Made by a program: the position numbers and the translations under genes | The notes under the pieces: generated by a model | Databases searched by the model: none | The model's input: the letters and a program-made list of their open reading frames with translations, nothing else | Told to the model about the DNA's origin: nothing | Part shown: one piece after another, positions 34,480 through 46,221 of the stretch | Layout of the letters: each line of letters opens with the position of its first letter | Position numbering within the stretch: position 1 is the first letter of the stretch | Assembly: GCA_031261485.1 (NCBI GenBank) | Contig: JAISJO010000019.1 | Coordinates: forward strand, 1-64,000 | Reading direction: 5' to 3' | DNA length: 64,000 nt | Origin: Propionibacteriaceae bacterium | GTDB taxonomy: Bacteria > Actinomycetota > Actinomycetes > Propionibacteriales > Propionibacteriaceae

Positions 34480-37038
34480 GTGACTTCATCACTTAGCAAG
34501 GCGAAGCGGCTCGGGCTGTTCGCCACTCTTGCCATCCTCGGCACACTGACGCTGACCGGCTGCGGCCCAGCGGCAGGTGAGGCCGGTGGAGGCGAGGCCA
34601 ACCTAACACTTCCCGAAGCTCTTCGGGACGGTTCCGTGGCCATGTGGCCGCTCTATGTCGGACTGGTCCTATGTGTCCTGGGCCTCTTGTTCGGGGTATG
34701 GACGTATTCACGTCTGAAGAACCTCCCCGTTCACGAATCTATGAAAGAGATTTCAGAACTGATCTACACGACGTGCAAGGCGTACCTCGTGAAGCAGGGC
34801 AGGTTCCTCCTCATGCTGTGGGTGTTCATCGCGGTCGTCATGGTTGTGTACTTCGCCTTCTCGGGCGTCGTCGCCTGGCGAATCGCTGTCATCCTCGCCT
34901 TCTCTCTCATTGGCATGGCGGGCTCCTTCGGCGTTGCCTGGTTCGGCATCCGCATCAACACCTTCGCCAACTCTCGCACGTCCCATGCGGCTCTCAAGGG
35001 CAGCAAGTGGGATGTCCATGACATTCCCGCGCGTTCTGGCATGAGCGTCGGCATGGTGCTCATCTCTCTCGAGTTGCTGCTCATGCTCATCATCCTCTGC
35101 TTCCTCCCCGTGGGACTGGCTGGAAATTGCTTCATCGGCTTCGCTATCGGCGAGTCCTTGGGTGCGTCCGCTCTGCGTATCGCTGGCGGCATCTTCACTA
35201 AGATCGCCGACGTCGGCTCCGACCTGATGAAGATCGTCTTCAAGATCGACGAAGACGATCCCCGCAACCCCGGCACCATCGCCGACTGCACGGGCGACAA
35301 TGCGGGCGACTCGGTTGGTCCTTCCGCCGACGGCTTCGAAACCTATGGCGTCACTGGCGTGGCCCTCATCACCTTCATCCTGCTGGGTGTTGCTCAAGTC
35401 GGTGGAGTGGATATCAAGATCCAGGCCGTCCTACTCGTGTGGATCTTCGCCATCCGCTCCATCATGCTGGTCGCCTCCGCCGTGTCGTACTTCATCAACG
35501 AGGCTGTGGCCAAGGCGAGCTATGGCAAGACTGATTTCGACTTCGAGAAGCCGCTCACCTCTTTGGTGTGGGTTACTTCGGTTGTCTCTATCGTCCTGAC
35601 CTTTGCTCTTTCCGCCTACCTCCTCAAGGACTACGGCAACCTGTGGTGGCAGTTGTCCATCATCATCTCTTGTGGCACACTCGCAGGCGCTCTGATCCCC
35701 GAACTGGTCAAGGCCTTCACCTCGACCAAGTCTGCCCATGTCAAGGAAGTCGTCAAGTCGTCCGAACAGGGCGGGGCATCGCTCAACATCCTGTCCGGCT
35801 TCGTCGGTGGCAACTTTGCCGCTTACTGGCTGGGCATCGCCATCGTCGCCCTGATGGGCGTCGCCTACCTCGTGTCTGTGGCCGCTAACCTGGATGCCGC
35901 TCTTGGCACCTTGCCCCATGCGTCCGCTGTCTTCGCCTTCGGCCTCGTGGCCTTCGGCTTCCTCGGGATGGGCCCGGTCACCATCGCAGTCGATTCCTAC
36001 GGCCCGGTCACCGACAACGCGCAGTCCGTGTACGAACTGAGCCGCATCGAATCCGTCCCGAACATCGACGAAGAGATTGAGAAGACCTACGGTTACAAGC
36101 CCGTGTGGGACAAGGCCAAGGCCATGCTGGAAGAGAACGATGGCGCTGGAAACACCTTCAAGGCAACGGCCAAGCCGGTCCTCATCGGCACGGCTGTCGT
36201 GGGTGCAACGACGATGATTTTCTCGATCATCTTGTTCCTCGCCAAAGATCTCGCCGAGAAAGCTGGCACTGAGTTGACTAGCCTCAATGATGTTGCTGCC
36301 CTCATCTCACCGATCCACGCTCCCTTCCTGCTCGGCCTCATCGTCGGCGGCGCCATGATCTTCTGGTTCACCGGCGCTGCCACTCAGGCTGTCACAACGG
36401 GTGCGTACCGTGCGGTCGAGTACATCAAGGCACACATCCACCTGGATGAGAATGCCGATGTCAAGGCCTCCACGAAGGACTCGACCGAGGTCGTGGAAAT
36501 CTGCACTGACTACGCTCAGAAGGGCATGTTGGGCATCTTCTTGGCCATCTTCTTCGGTACTTTGGCTTTCGCGTTCGTTGAGCCGTACTTCTTCATCGGA
36601 TATCTCATCGCCATCGCGGTCGTCGGCCTCTTCCAGGCCATCTTCATGGCCAACGCTGGTGGCGCATGGGACAATGCCAAGAAGATCGTCGAAACCGACA
36701 TGGGCATGAAGGGCACACCGCTGCATGACGCCACCGTCGTCGGCGACACCGTGGGCGACCCCTTCAAGGACACCTCGTCGGTGGCCCTGAACCCGGTCAT
36801 CAAGTTCACAACCCTGTTCGGCATGCTGGCTGTTGAGTTGGCTGTCGCACTGAGCGCTGGAGAAACCGGCGCCCTCGTTGTACATATCCTCGCGGGTGTG
36901 TTCTTCCTCGTGTCGGCCTACTTCGTGTGGCGCTCCTTCTACAAGATGCGCATCGACTCGGCAGCGACCCCGTCAGCACCTGCTGAGGCTGGCAGTGACG
37001 CACAAGTTGCCAAGGAAACGGCTGAGGCCGTCGCCTGA
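34480..37038 (+). CDS. hppA: Membrane-bound proton-pumping pyrophosphatase with lipoprotein-like N-terminus
   Basis: This 852-residue protein couples hydrolysis of pyrophosphate to ion pumping and has about 16 helices. Key motifs: DVGSDLMKIV, EDDPRNPGTIAD, DCTGDNAGDSVGPSADGFETY and, near the end, DTVGDPFKDTSS. GNTFKAT carries lysine at the position that marks the K+-independent class, which pumps H+. The first 30 residues (basic start, hydrophobic stretch, LTLTGCGP) look like a lipoprotein signal with Cys28, followed by a Gly/Glu linker; this is unusual for the family. GTG start with GAGGAAAG upstream. An imperfect inverted repeat (34382-34415) in the leader region may be regulatory. Confidence 0.95.
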   Translation: MTSSLSKAKRLGLFATLAILGTLTLTGCGPAAGEAGGGEANLTLPEALRDGSVAMWPLYVGLVLCVLGLLFGVWTYSRLKNLPVHESMKEISELIYTTCKAYLVKQGRFLLMLWVFIAVVMVVYFAFSGVVAWRIAVILAFSLIGMAGSFGVAWFGIRINTFANSRTSHAALKGSKWDVHDIPARSGMSVGMVLISLELLLMLIILCFLPVGLAGNCFIGFAIGESLGASALRIAGGIFTKIADVGSDLMKIVFKIDEDDPRNPGTIADCTGDNAGDSVGPSADGFETYGVTGVALITFILLGVAQVGGVDIKIQAVLLVWIFAIRSIMLVASAVSYFINEAVAKASYGKTDFDFEKPLTSLVWVTSVVSIVLTFALSAYLLKDYGNLWWQLSIIISCGTLAGALIPELVKAFTSTKSAHVKEVVKSSEQGGASLNILSGFVGGNFAAYWLGIAIVALMGVAYLVSVAANLDAALGTLPHASAVFAFGLVAFGFLGMGPVTIAVDSYGPVTDNAQSVYELSRIESVPNIDEEIEKTYGYKPVWDKAKAMLEENDGAGNTFKATAKPVLIGTAVVGATTMIFSIILFLAKDLAEKAGTELTSLNDVAALISPIHAPFLLGLIVGGAMIFWFTGAATQAVTTGAYRAVEYIKAHIHLDENADVKASTKDSTEVVEICTDYAQKGMLGIFLAIFFGTLAFAFVEPYFFIGYLIAIAVVGLFQAIFMANAGGAWDNAKKIVETDMGMKGTPLHDATVVGDTVGDPFKDTSSVALNPVIKFTTLFGMLAVELAVALSAGETGALVVHILAGVFFLVSAYFVWRSFYKMRIDSAATPSAPAEAGSDAQVAKETAEAVA

Positions 37039-37056
37039 CAGGCATCCATACCAATT

Positions 37057-37084
37057 CAGGGGCTCCGGGAAACCGGGGCCCCTG
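37057..37084 (+). terminator. Terminator after hppA
   Basis: CAGGGGC and GCCCCTG close a stem continued by CCGG/CCGG around GAAA, followed by a short T-containing stretch. Confidence 0.7.
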
Positions 37085-37120
37085 ATGTTCTTGTAGACTC
37101 GTCCTGAGTCAAGGAGTGCC

Positions 37121-37837
37121 ATGGAACTCAGCATGCTGAGATACGAAGACCGAGCCGCCCTCATACACGGCGTCGCTGCCCTTCTGTGTTCCCGCATGGC
37201 CGCTCACCAGGCCCGACACGGCAGTGTGAGCGTGTGCCTGACAGGCGGGGATCTGGCCAATGCCGTCTACGACGTCGTGGCACGTCTGGCCGGTGGTGAC
37301 TCATCCCTCAAACCGGGCGAGGTGTCCCTGTGGTGGAATTGGGATCTCTTCGTGTCGACGGACGACCCTCGGCGCAACTCTCTGCAGGCTCTCAGCCGAC
37401 TGGCCGGCGTCTTACCTCTCGATCCCGCCAAGATACATCCGATGTCGTCAGCTTCCACGGCCAGCGACCCTGAAGCAGCCGCCATCGCCTACGGCGTGGA
37501 AGTCGCCAGCGCTGACATCGACATCAGCCTGGTCGAGATGACCGCCTGTGGCAAGATCGCGAATATCCCCGCCCACTTGCTGCCCCAGTCCGCCAATCCA
37601 GTGGTCGCCATGCCCGATGCTGACCCACCGAAGTTGATCATGACCAATCCCGGATTGAGCGCGACAAAGGAGATGTGGATTCTCGCCAGTGGAACGGCCA
37701 GCGCCGAGTGTCTGGCACGAATCGCCGCAGGAGACCCGTCACTTCCGGCCACTTACTTCGCCTGCCTGCCCCACGCCACCTGGATGGTGGACCAAGAAGC
37801 CGCCAGCCTCTTACCCTTCCACGAATGCAGGCTGTAG
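37121..37837 (+). CDS. 6-phosphogluconolactonase-family protein, probably inactive
   Basis: This 238-residue protein aligns with the SOL/NagB fold of 6-phosphogluconolactonase along its length: CLTGGDLANAVYDVVA for the N-terminal loop, VSLWWNWDLFVSTDDPRRN for the usual WWGDERFV...DDPDRN, and a C-terminal ASGTASAECLARIAAGDPSLPA. The catalytic sites are lost: GDERFV has become NWDLFV (73-78), and the GxDGHxAS loop has become ACGKIANI (142-149). Fold retention with loss of active-site residues suggests a structural or regulatory role, or sugar binding. AAGGAG precedes the ATG. Confidence 0.75.
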   Translation: MELSMLRYEDRAALIHGVAALLCSRMAAHQARHGSVSVCLTGGDLANAVYDVVARLAGGDSSLKPGEVSLWWNWDLFVSTDDPRRNSLQALSRLAGVLPLDPAKIHPMSSASTASDPEAAAIAYGVEVASADIDISLVEMTACGKIANIPAHLLPQSANPVVAMPDADPPKLIMTNPGLSATKEMWILASGTASAECLARIAAGDPSLPATYFACLPHATWMVDQEAASLLPFHECRL

Positions 37838-37885
37838 GCCGAACACGGCTGTCGGACGTCGCGGCTCGCTCGGAATGACTCGTGT

Positions 37886-39385
37886 CTAGGCCAAGGCGCG
37901 CAATCGTCTCAGACACTCTTCGCGGCCTAGAATCTCCATCGACTCGAACAAGGGCGGGGAGACGAGAACGCCCGTGATGGCCACGCGGATGGGCGCGAAG
38001 GCTGTCTTCTTCTTCAGCCCCAATTCTTCGACGAGACGTGCTTCTAGGCCCTCGTGGATAGTTTGTGCGGTGAAGTCCTCCAAAGCCTCCAGGACGGCGA
38101 CGGTGGCCTCCATGACGGCTGGAATATCGGCCTCGACCTTGGCACGGGCCTGAGCGTCCACCTCGACGTCGCCCAGGAGGAAGTCCAACTTGGGCAGTGC
38201 TTCCTTGAGAAGGGTCAGGCGAGGGGCGATCAGAGGCGTGGCCGCACGGATGATATCGCGGGCTTGTGGGGTCAATATGGGGTCTTGCGACACCGCAGGG
38301 CTCGTGGACCTCGCGGCGCTGGGAACGTCGTCCCTCTGATAAGTCTCAATGTAGTCCAAGATTCGGTCAGCCAGCTCGTCGCTGGGCAGACTCCGTATGT
38401 ACCACCCGTTGAGCCAATCCAACTTCTTGATGTCGAAGACCGGGCCAACAGTGTTGACCTTTGCCCAATCGAAGTTGGCCACGAAATCGTCCAGGCTGGA
38501 CACTTCCTCGTCATCGCTCGCGGGCGGATACCCCATCAACTGGAGGAAGTTGCGCAGAGCCTGTGGCAGGTACCCCTCCTCCTGGAACCACAGGAGGCGC
38601 GCAGCGGGGTTTTTACGCTTGGATATCTTGGAGTGGTCTGGGTTGCGTAGCAAGGGCATGTGGCACCAGGACGGGGCCTCCCAGCCGAGCCAGCGGTAGA
38701 GCAGGATGTGCTTCGGCGTGGAGGAAATCCATTCCTCCCCTCGCACAACGTGGGTGATGCCCATGAGGTGATCATCCACGACAACAGCCAAATGGTAGGT
38801 CGGAAAGCCGTCCGCTTTGAGGATGACCTGGTCGTCTGGGCGCGGCGCACGTACCTCTCCTCGGATCAAGTCAGTGAACGACAACTCCACGTCGTCAGGC
38901 ACGAGCATACGCACCACAGGCGTCTCAGAGAACCCCGGCAGCTTCGCCCTTTCCTCGCGGGTCTTGCCGTAGCAGAGCCTGTCATACCCTGTCACGGACT
39001 GTTTCGAGGCCTCCTGCTCGGCACGCATGGCTTTCAGGCGCTCGGGTGTGCACCAGCAGTAATAGGCGTGGCCCTCCTCGATGAGCTGGTCCACGAAAGG
39101 TTTGTACGTGTCCAGTCGCTCTGATTGGCGGTATGGTCCGAAGGGCCCACCGACATCGGGACCCTCATCCCAATCCAGTCCCAACCATGACAATGTGGAG
39201 AAAATCTGCGCCTCGGACCCAGCGACGTACCTGGCCTGGTCGGTGTCCTCGATGCGCAGGATGAATGCTCCGCCGGTCTTGCGGGCATAGGCGAGGTTGA
39301 ACAAGGACATGTACGCGGTCCCCACGTGGGGGTCGCCGGTTGGGGAAGGTGCGACCCTCAGGCGCGCAGGTGTTATCGAATTCAT
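37886..39385 (-). CDS. gltX: Glutamyl-tRNA synthetase
   Basis: This class Ic synthetase charges tRNA-Glu. The HIGH motif appears as PTGDPHVGTAYMSLFN at about residue 15, the KMSKS motif as SKISKRKNP near 255, and a Rossmann fold between. The C-terminal anticodon-binding domain is all helical. 499 residues is normal. No Gln-tRNA synthetase is visible in the window, so tRNA-Gln charging is probably by the indirect amidotransferase route in this organism; that is inference. Start at ATG right after a weak -10 (TAGACT) 9 bases upstream. Confidence 0.97.
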   Translation of the reverse strand: MNSITPARLRVAPSPTGDPHVGTAYMSLFNLAYARKTGGAFILRIEDTDQARYVAGSEAQIFSTLSWLGLDWDEGPDVGGPFGPYRQSERLDTYKPFVDQLIEEGHAYYCWCTPERLKAMRAEQEASKQSVTGYDRLCYGKTREERAKLPGFSETPVVRMLVPDDVELSFTDLIRGEVRAPRPDDQVILKADGFPTYHLAVVVDDHLMGITHVVRGEEWISSTPKHILLYRWLGWEAPSWCHMPLLRNPDHSKISKRKNPAARLLWFQEEGYLPQALRNFLQLMGYPPASDDEEVSSLDDFVANFDWAKVNTVGPVFDIKKLDWLNGWYIRSLPSDELADRILDYIETYQRDDVPSAARSTSPAVSQDPILTPQARDIIRAATPLIAPRLTLLKEALPKLDFLLGDVEVDAQARAKVEADIPAVMEATVAVLEALEDFTAQTIHEGLEARLVEELGLKKKTAFAPIRVAITGVLVSPPLFESMEILGREECLRRLRALA

Positions 39386-39411
39386 AGCAACCCCAGTCTA
39401 CTGGGCACAAA

Positions 39412-39448
39412 ACCACAGCGGGCCCCGTACTTGCGTACGGAGCCCGCT
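39412..39448 (-). terminator. Terminator after tuf
   Basis: GCGGGCTCCGTAC and GTACGGGGCCCGC form a stem of about 13 pairs around a short loop on the minus strand, followed by TGTGGTTTTG. Confidence 0.75.
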
Positions 39449-39464
39449 GATGGAGTTTGTCAGA

Positions 39465-40658
39465 TCACTTGTTGATCTTGGTCACACGACCGGCACCCAC
39501 GGTACGGCCACCTTCGCGGATAGCGAACTTGAGGCCTTCCTCCATGGCGATCGGCTTGTTCAACTCAACCGACATGTCGGTGTTGTCGCCAGGCATGACC
39601 ATCTCGGTGCCCTCAGGCAGGCGAACCATGCCCGTCACGTCCGTGGTACGGAAGTAGAACTGAGGCGAGTAGTTGGAGAAGAACGGCTTGTGACGGCCAC
39701 CCTCATCCTTGGTCAACACGTAGACGTTGGCGTCGAACTCGGTGTGAGGTGTGACAGAACCGGGCTTGCACACGACCATGCCGCGCTCCACATCGTCCTT
39801 CTTCGTGCCACGAAGCAGGAGGCCGACGTTTTCGCCTGCACGACCCTCGTCGAGGATCTTGCGGAACATTTCCACACCAGTGATGGTGGAGGTCAGCTTG
39901 GCGGGACGGATACCGATGATGTCCACAGACTCGCCAGTCTTGACGATGCCGCGCTCAATACGACCGGTGACAACAGTGCCACGGCCAGTGATGGTGAAGA
40001 CGTCTTCGATAGGCATAAGGAAGGGCTTCTCGGTGTCGCGCTCGGGCTGAGGAATGTAGTCATCGACAGCATTCATCAACTCAAGGATGGACTCGGACCA
40101 CTTCTCATCGCCGTTCATGGCGGGGAAAGCAGCCACGCGAACGACGGGGCAGTTGTCGCCGTCGAACTCCTGAGCGGTGAGCAGTTCGCGCACTTCCATT
40201 TCAACCAACTCGATGAGTTCGTCGTCGTCCACCATGTCGCACTTGTTCAGGGCGACGACCATGGCAGGCACGCCCACCTGGCGGGCGAGCAGAACGTGCT
40301 CACGGGTTTGAGGCATCGGGCCGTCGGTGGCGGCGACCACGAGGATCGCGCCGTCCATCTGCGCGGCACCGGTGATCATGTTCTTCACATAGTCAGCGTG
40401 GCCGGGGCAGTCGACGTGAGCGTAGTGACGCTTCTCGGTCTGATACTCAACGTGAGCAATCGAGATCGTGATGCCGCGTTGTTTCTCTTCGGGGGCCTTG
40501 TCGATTTGATCGAACGCAGACACAGCGTTGAGGGTCGGATACTTGTCATGAAGCACCTTGGTAATCGCCGCGGTGAGCGTGGTCTTGCCGTGGTCGATGT
40601 GCCCGATGGTGCCGATGTTGCAGTGGGGCTTAGTCCGTTCGAACTTGGCCTTTGCCAT
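39465..40658 (-). CDS. tuf: Elongation factor Tu
   Basis: EF-Tu delivers aminoacyl-tRNA to the ribosome. The G1 motif GHIDHGKTT, the switch region [24 protein letters not shown] and [10 protein letters not shown] are all present, and the protein ends with the domain 3 motif [15 protein letters not shown]. 397 residues is normal. Start MAKAKFER follows AAGGAG. It lies about 220 bases after fusA with its own leader. Confidence 0.99.
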   Translation of the reverse strand: MAKAKFERTKPHCNIGTIGHIDHGKTTLTAAITKVLHDKYPTLNAVSAFDQIDKAPEEKQRGITISIAHVEYQTEKRHYAHVDCPGHADYVKNMITGAAQMDGAILVVAATDGPMPQTREHVLLARQVGVPAMVVALNKCDMVDDDELIELVEMEVRELLTAQEFDGDNCPVVRVAAFPAMNGDEKWSESILELMNAVDDYIPQPERDTEKPFLMPIEDVFTITGRGTVVTGRIERGIVKTGESVDIIGIRPAKLTSTITGVEMFRKILDEGRAGENVGLLLRGTKKDDVERGMVVCKPGSVTPHTEFDANVYVLTKDEGGRHKPFFSNYSPQFYFRTTDVTGMVRLPEGTEMVMPGDNTDMSVELNKPIAMEEGLKFAIREGGRTVGAGRVTKINK

Positions 40659-40707
40659 TGGGGCTCCTTCTTTGTGCCACGCCTTCGCGGGGCTTCTTGT
40701 TCCATTG

Positions 40708-40795
40708 TGTACACGAGCCTCTCCCGTGTACATGACTAGTGATGCCTTGAAAGGCATACCTCCCTAGTCTTCCTCATATTGTCCACTCCAGTCAA
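40708..40795 (-). promoter_or_regulatory. tuf promoter and palindromic leader
   Basis: On the minus strand TTGACT (40790-40795), 18 bases and AAGACT (40766-40771) give a possible promoter. The leader then contains a 16-base palindrome (ATGCCTT and AAGGCAT, 40743-40758) and a perfect 8-bp stem (TGTACACG with CGTGTACA, 40708-40732). They could be mRNA structures or protein sites. The promoter assignment is tentative. Confidence 0.45.
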
Positions 40796-40875
40796 ACCAG
40801 AATAACAATATGAAACTTTTCTAGCGATCCCACGCTTTGATGAATCCGTGTCAGACTCCGCCGCGATCCAGGACC

Positions 40876-42987
<2,112 letters not shown>

Positions 42988-43060
42988 GTCAATTACCTCT
43001 TACTTTACCTCTGTGTGACTTGCCCGAGTGAACATGTGTGTTCCTACGAGCGCGCGAAAA

Positions 43061-43081
43061 CCTCGGACCCAAGGCCCGAGG
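43061..43081 (-). terminator. Hairpin between rpsG and fusA
   Basis: CCTCGG and CCGAGG form a 6-bp stem with a 9-base loop; on the minus strand TTTTCG follows. It may partly terminate transcription and set the ratio of ribosomal protein to EF-G mRNA. Confidence 0.45.
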
Positions 43082-43102
43082 TACGCAAAATACAATGATA
43101 CA

Positions 43103-43576
43103 TCACCAACGGTAATGGGCGAAAGCACGGTTGGCTTCGGCCATCTTGTGGGTGTCTTCACGCTTCTTGACGGATGCACCCAAACCATTGGCTGCGTCGA
43201 GAATCTCGTTACGCAGTCTCTCGGCCATCGTCTTCTCGCGGCGAGCCCGGGAGAATCCGACCAGCCAGCGCATGGCCAAAGTGTTGGCCCGAGCAGGCTT
43301 GACTTCGATGGGGACCTGATAGGTCGCACCACCGACGCGGCGGGACTTGACCTCGATGCCGGGGCGGACGTTGTCGAGCGCACGCTTGAGGGTCGCCACC
43401 GGATCGGCGCCACCTGTCTTGTCGCGCGTCCCTTCAAGAGCTGTGTACACGATGTGCTGAGCGACGGTCTTCTTGCCGGAGAGAAGGATCTTCGAGACCA
43501 ACTGTGAAACGACGGGAGAGCCATACACCGGGTCGACGACCACGGGACGCTTGGGGGCTGGGCCTTTCCTCGGCAT
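43103..43576 (-). CDS. rpsG: 30S ribosomal protein S7
   Basis: S7 nucleates assembly of the 30S head and contacts 16S rRNA. The sequence [20 protein letters not shown] through [15 protein letters not shown] is the standard 156-157 residue form. It begins at ATG sharing one base with the rpsL stop (TAATG). Confidence 0.99.
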   Translation of the reverse strand: MPRKGPAPKRPVVVDPVYGSPVVSQLVSKILLSGKKTVAQHIVYTALEGTRDKTGGADPVATLKRALDNVRPGIEVKSRRVGGATYQVPIEVKPARANTLAMRWLVGFSRARREKTMAERLRNEILDAANGLGASVKKREDTHKMAEANRAFAHYRW

Positions 43577-43947
43577 TACTTCTCCTTCTTCGCACCGTAG
43601 CGGCTGCGGGCCTGCTTGCGGTTCTTGACGGCTTGGGTGTCCAAAGCACCACGGATGATCTTGTAGCGCACACCAGGCAGGTCCTTCACACGACCGCCGC
43701 GCACCAACACCATGGAGTGCTCCTGCAGGTTGTGGCCGACGCCGGGGATGTACGCCGTGACCTCCACGCCAGAGCTGAGCCTGACACGAGCCACCTTGCG
43801 CAGAGCCGAGTTCGGCTTCTTCGGGGTCGTCGTGTACACGCGAGTGCACACACCACGACGCTGCGGTGAGCCCTTGAGGGCAGGAGTCTTGGTCTTGCTG
43901 ACCTTGTCAGCCCGCCCTTTGCGGACTAACTGCTGGATAGTAGGCAC
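43576..43947 (-). CDS. rpsL: 30S ribosomal protein S12
   Basis: S12 sits in the decoding centre. The sequence carries [17 protein letters not shown], with the unmutated lysine at the position where streptomycin resistance usually arises, and [16 protein letters not shown] with the second resistance-associated lysine intact. [11 protein letters not shown] has Val where most bacteria have Glu. 123 residues. GTG start after AAGGGA. Confidence 0.99.
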   Translation of the reverse strand: MPTIQQLVRKGRADKVSKTKTPALKGSPQRRGVCTRVYTTTPKKPNSALRKVARVRLSSGVEVTAYIPGVGHNLQEHSMVLVRGGRVKDLPGVRYKIIRGALDTQAVKNRKQARSRYGAKKEK

Positions 43948-44082
43948 CTACAGTTTCCCTTTTCTTCTCTGATCTGCGGTTTTGGCCCCGAAGGGCCGAG
44001 AACTCCCGGAAGATTTCTCATCTTGGTGTGCGTGTGTCCACGCGCAAACAAGGGCTGGACAGGCCAGCACCAAGGGTCAAGA

Positions 44083-46221
44083 TTATCCCTTTGCAGTCTT
44101 CCCGGTCAATTCCGCGATGACTGCCCTCTGGAGCGCCCACCAAGGGCGACCTCGTGAAGAGGTGCCCGGCTCATCAGAATACCTCGTCTTTTCAATGTAG
44201 GTGACCAAGGTGTCCAGTCTCGTGCGTGTTTCAGGACTCACCCGGGCTTTCACCTCGCGGACTCCCCTTCTCAGGGTCATCGCGTCCGTGACGAGTGTGC
44301 CCGCTTTCGCCCGGATGGAACGCCAGGCCTTCTCGGGAGTGTACCTGCGTCGGTACACCCACACGCCCAGCACGAACCCTGCGCCAACCAGTGCCACAGA
44401 ACCTGCCCCGATGCCCAGTCCCCACCAAAGGCGGGTGTAGTCGATCTGGCCTGGCCCGATGACGGGGCCGGTCGTGGGGTTGGAACTCGGCTGCTGACTG
44501 GGATTGGCCTCGCTGGGTTCCTGGGAAGGCGTGGGGGTCTGGGTCGGAAGCGGCAGACCCTCAGTCACAGCGCTGCCCACACTTGGGGTCGGCTCGTAGG
44601 GCACCCAGCCGATGGAGTCGAAGTACGCCTCCGGCCACATGTGGGCGTTCGAACCGGTGACCTCGCGGACGTCGTCTTTGGCGAGTCGGCCTGGCAGGTA
44701 CCCCACGGACACGCGCATGGGCAGTCCGATGATGGTGCCTAGGGTGTACATCGCCGTCGCGTAATGGATGCAATACCCCTGCTTGGCTTGCAGGAAGTCC
44801 CACACGGGGTCCTCGTTGCTGGCCCAACGCGGCGACAGGGTGTACTCGAAATCGTCCGAGTGGAAGTAATCGACCAGCGCGTTGAGCTTCCCATCCTGGG
44901 TCACGGCGTCGGCAGTGATCTCTTGTGCCAGAGCGAAAAGGTCGTCGTAATGAGCCAGACTGGACAAGTCGGAGGTCAGGACATCAGGCAACACCCCCAT
45001 CACGGGCGCCGAGTCGAGGACCCAGCGGTCGAGAGTCTGCGTGACCATCTCGTACGACTCGGGATAGGCGCCTGTGTCCAGTTGTACGGCGTCATCCAAC
45101 ATTGAGTAGCTCAAGTATCCCCTGCCCCCCTGCGGCCAGGCCGTCACCTCCACGGATCGAGGGCCGGTGGCGATGGGCAGCCAGGAATGGGAATCAGTCA
45201 GTTGCTCAGCGGGTTCCACGGTCAGACTCGTGGAATCTCCCCAGGCGTCATCCATTGTCCCTTGAGATTGCCCGCCCAGACTGAACATGGGCCACAAGGT
45301 GTCGCCTTCAGGCAGCGCCATGGTGTACGCGGCGGTGACCTCCAAGGGAAGGCCGCGCCATCGGAATCCGTCGAAGGAGTACATCGACCCCACTTTGAGC
45401 GCACCTGTGTAGTCTCCGCGGGTCACCATGACGACCTTCGAGGAGGTGTTGAGTAATTGCTGGCCCACGTCGATAGACCCGACCATGGCGATGGACGTCG
45501 AAGGACCAGGGCCAGCCAGCCACAGGTTGAGTGAATCCGCCTTGGAACCGAATCCCGGCAGCGAAGGCGACAATAAAGAGACTACGATTCCTGCGACAGT
45601 GGCCAAGACCCCCACCGTCGCTATCCCAGTCGCCGAGAGACGCCGGGGGTGTTGGGGCGTGCCGACCGCCCAGAGGAGGAGGTAGGTCACCGCTGTCGCA
45701 ATTGCCCATCCCCATCCTGCGTCCGGCACGCCGGTGAGAAAGAGGACCCACGCTGCCAGCGCGGCCACTCCGATCCATGCTGGCTGGGAGGCGACGATAG
45801 CCATGAACAATGCCCACAAGATGAGGAATCCCAGACCTGCCAGTCCGAGGGGGAGGAAGGTGTACGGGTCGGCCCCCGGTCTGGTGGACGTCGCCAATTG
45901 GGACATCGCGTCGAAAGACCGGTCGATGAAGATCTCCAGAGCCGCACGAGTCGGGATGACATGGCCAGGGGTCTTGTCTGGCGCGGCGTAGGCACAGGCA
46001 TAGGTGACCAGGATGTACACCCCAGCGAGCGTGGCCAGCAACCCTCCCCAGACTCGGTGGCGGGCCAGTGCGGCGACGATGCCAGCCATGGCCGCGGCCA
46101 TGAGAGCGGTCAGTGCCACGAAATGCCACTGCCACGCGCCCGGTTCCAGGATGTTGGCCAGACCCATGCAGGTCAGCATTATTGTCACAGCAGAAAGGAC
46201 AGTCACAAGCAGGCGGGTCAT
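44083..46221 (-). CDS. Membrane transglutaminase-like protein (TgpA type)
   Basis: The 712-residue protein has six or seven helices in the first 220 residues, an extracytoplasmic region with a transglutaminase-like core, and one more helix near residue 605 before a cytoplasmic tail. Catalytic Cys is in QGYCIHYATAMYTLG, His in GSNAHMWPEAYF; the third residue is Glu in WVPYEPTP. A Pro/Thr/Ser linker (LPTQTPTPSQEPSEANPSQQP) follows the core. It is the last gene of the moxR-DUF58-transglutaminase operon and overlaps the DUF58 gene by 4 bases. Substrate unknown. Confidence 0.92.
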   Translation of the reverse strand: MTRLLVTVLSAVTIMLTCMGLANILEPGAWQWHFVALTALMAAAMAGIVAALARHRVWGGLLATLAGVYILVTYACAYAAPDKTPGHVIPTRAALEIFIDRSFDAMSQLATSTRPGADPYTFLPLGLAGLGFLILWALFMAIVASQPAWIGVAALAAWVLFLTGVPDAGWGWAIATAVTYLLLWAVGTPQHPRRLSATGIATVGVLATVAGIVVSLLSPSLPGFGSKADSLNLWLAGPGPSTSIAMVGSIDVGQQLLNTSSKVVMVTRGDYTGALKVGSMYSFDGFRWRGLPLEVTAAYTMALPEGDTLWPMFSLGGQSQGTMDDAWGDSTSLTVEPAEQLTDSHSWLPIATGPRSVEVTAWPQGGRGYLSYSMLDDAVQLDTGAYPESYEMVTQTLDRWVLDSAPVMGVLPDVLTSDLSSLAHYDDLFALAQEITADAVTQDGKLNALVDYFHSDDFEYTLSPRWASNEDPVWDFLQAKQGYCIHYATAMYTLGTIIGLPMRVSVGYLPGRLAKDDVREVTGSNAHMWPEAYFDSIGWVPYEPTPSVGSAVTEGLPLPTQTPTPSQEPSEANPSQQPSSNPTTGPVIGPGQIDYTRLWWGLGIGAGSVALVGAGFVLGVWVYRRRYTPEKAWRSIRAKAGTLVTDAMTLRRGVREVKARVSPETRTRLDTLVTYIEKTRYSDEPGTSSRGRPWWALQRAVIAELTGKTAKG

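Noticed and set aside
37838-37885. Short sequence resembling a dispersed-repeat end (TCGCTCGGAATGACTCG)
   Set aside because: Only about 17 bases, no inverted partner nearby; could be chance or a fragment.
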